A model generated the notes under the pieces. That model saw nothing but the letters and a program-made list of their open reading frames with translations. It did not search any database and was not told where the DNA came from. Both the position numbers and the translations under genes were made by a program. A stretch of DNA of 64,000 nucleotides from the NCBI RefSeq assembly GCF_004193775.1, contig NC_041008.1, positions 15,333,731-15,397,730 of the forward strand, written 5' to 3'. The DNA comes from Glycine soja (taxonomy: Eukaryota > Streptophyta > Magnoliopsida > Fabales > Fabaceae). Below, piece by piece: positions 63,123-64,000 of this stretch. The number at the start of each line of letters is the position of its first letter. The first letter of the stretch is position 1.

Positions 63123-64000
63123 CTGAAACATTTGAGACATAGGTAAAGCATCATCAATTAAATCGAAGCACTAATCTAACCTATTATCACTTCATATTTG
63201 TATTTTAAGTAAAGGCATCTCTCCAAGGTTGAAACTACTGTTGCCAACTAATGATTCATCATTGAAACAGATTGTATTCCCCTAAATATATTTGCATTCC
63301 CAAAATCAAGAAGCTATAAGCCCTTGTCCTCTTTTGTCTCACAGAATTAAGGCTTCATATTTGTAATTTGTAAATTATATTCCGCTATATGTTTGATCCA
63401 TTTTCATTACCAATACCATATGTTTCTGTTTGATGAAATAGAGACTAGTTACAAAAATTCGTAGAATGATCTAACTGGACTAGATTAAAATTATGAAGTA
63501 GCTTAAAAACTTCTTACTTGGCTTCTCTCAAGTGCGTTGGTACACTTTAGAAGAGATAACGCATAGTAAAACCACTGATTAGAATATTAAGGCAGTTTTA
63601 ACAATGTTTATTTAATCATGTAGATGTATTTTGTTACAATCTTAACGATTTTTCAATCAACAGTTATCCCCTTGTTTCTAAAATAAGTACTTATAGAAGA
63701 AGAAAATAAGGTAAAATATAATTGAGCTTTTTCCATAAGTTAAAATAAACTCATGGTTTTGGATGAGAGGAGCTTCTGTAAAAGCCAGTGCATAAGTTAA
63801 TTTTAACTTAATTTATTTTGCTTTCTTATTTTTAAGATAAGTTTATCCAAACAGTTTCTTGACACTTTTTTCTCCAAATGCACAGTCCTCACGTTCAATA
63901 ATTCAATTTTACGTGTAGTCAGGTGAATTCTTTTTGCCAATGCTAAACAAACAGTCAGAATTCGGATTGTGTTTCTTCATTTGAGGTAAAGTAACTGACT
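63123..64000. other. AT-rich DNA at the window end
   Basis: No exon or repeat boundary recognised. It is either an intron of the preceding minus-strand gene or intergenic. Confidence 0.4.

Overview
The window is nuclear DNA from a flowering plant, most likely a legume and probably Glycine (soybean). The basis is split genes with GT-AG introns, AT-rich intergenic DNA, plant-only families (ACC synthase, EFFECTOR OF TRANSCRIPTION, DYW-type PPR, NDL) and nested plant transposons. The species is inferred from general appearance; no search was run. Exon boundaries were worked out by hand from reading-frame continuity, splice signals and family similarity.

Layout. 20-1801 (-): a three-exon ACC synthase with a very short C-terminus. 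1802-25435: a gene-poor, transposon-rich block. It holds an 860-bp hAT-type element with a perfect 8-bp target duplication (3942-4801), an RNase H-like fragment (about 10500-10690), a broken GRF-zinc-finger gene (13033-13510), and a decayed Ty1/copia element (about 14399-21790). The copia element is interrupted by two apparent solo LTRs and a short hAT-like element, each with its own target duplication. 25436-51000 is gene-rich: a PRMT1-type arginine methyltransferase (+), an ER saposin-like/canopy-family protein (-), an unrecognised 518-aa protein (+), an NDL protein (-), a mitochondrial CoA/nucleotide-type carrier (+), a short intronless DYW PPR protein (-) and an EFFECTOR OF TRANSCRIPTION protein (-). 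52885-58291 is a complete-ended Mutator-like element (MULE). 58568-61749 (+) is a plant LpxA with a predicted mitochondrial presequence. The last 2 kb holds a 5'-truncated RTE-type LINE tail and probably the last exon of a minus-strand gene.

The most interesting structure is the MULE. It has about 184-bp terminal inverted repeats and a perfect 9-bp target duplication. Its transposase gene is dead (frameshift in an A tract plus several stops). Convergent to it lies a second, intact two-exon gene for a 137-aa protein with a GRF-type zinc finger, a charged middle and a C-terminal membrane helix. This mirrors the two convergent genes of maize MuDR, but with a different second protein. A broken gene of the same architecture sits 44 kb away. 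The MULE ends only 277 bp upstream of the LpxA start, so its terminal repeat lies in that gene's proximal promoter.

The host genes look like ordinary single-copy neighbours rather than a pathway cluster. Two pairs share upstream DNA: the saposin-like gene with the unrecognised 518-aa gene, and the NDL gene with the carrier. An intron of the saposin-like gene carries a copy of the 3' flank of the neighbouring 518-aa gene, bracketed by roughly 195-bp direct repeats.
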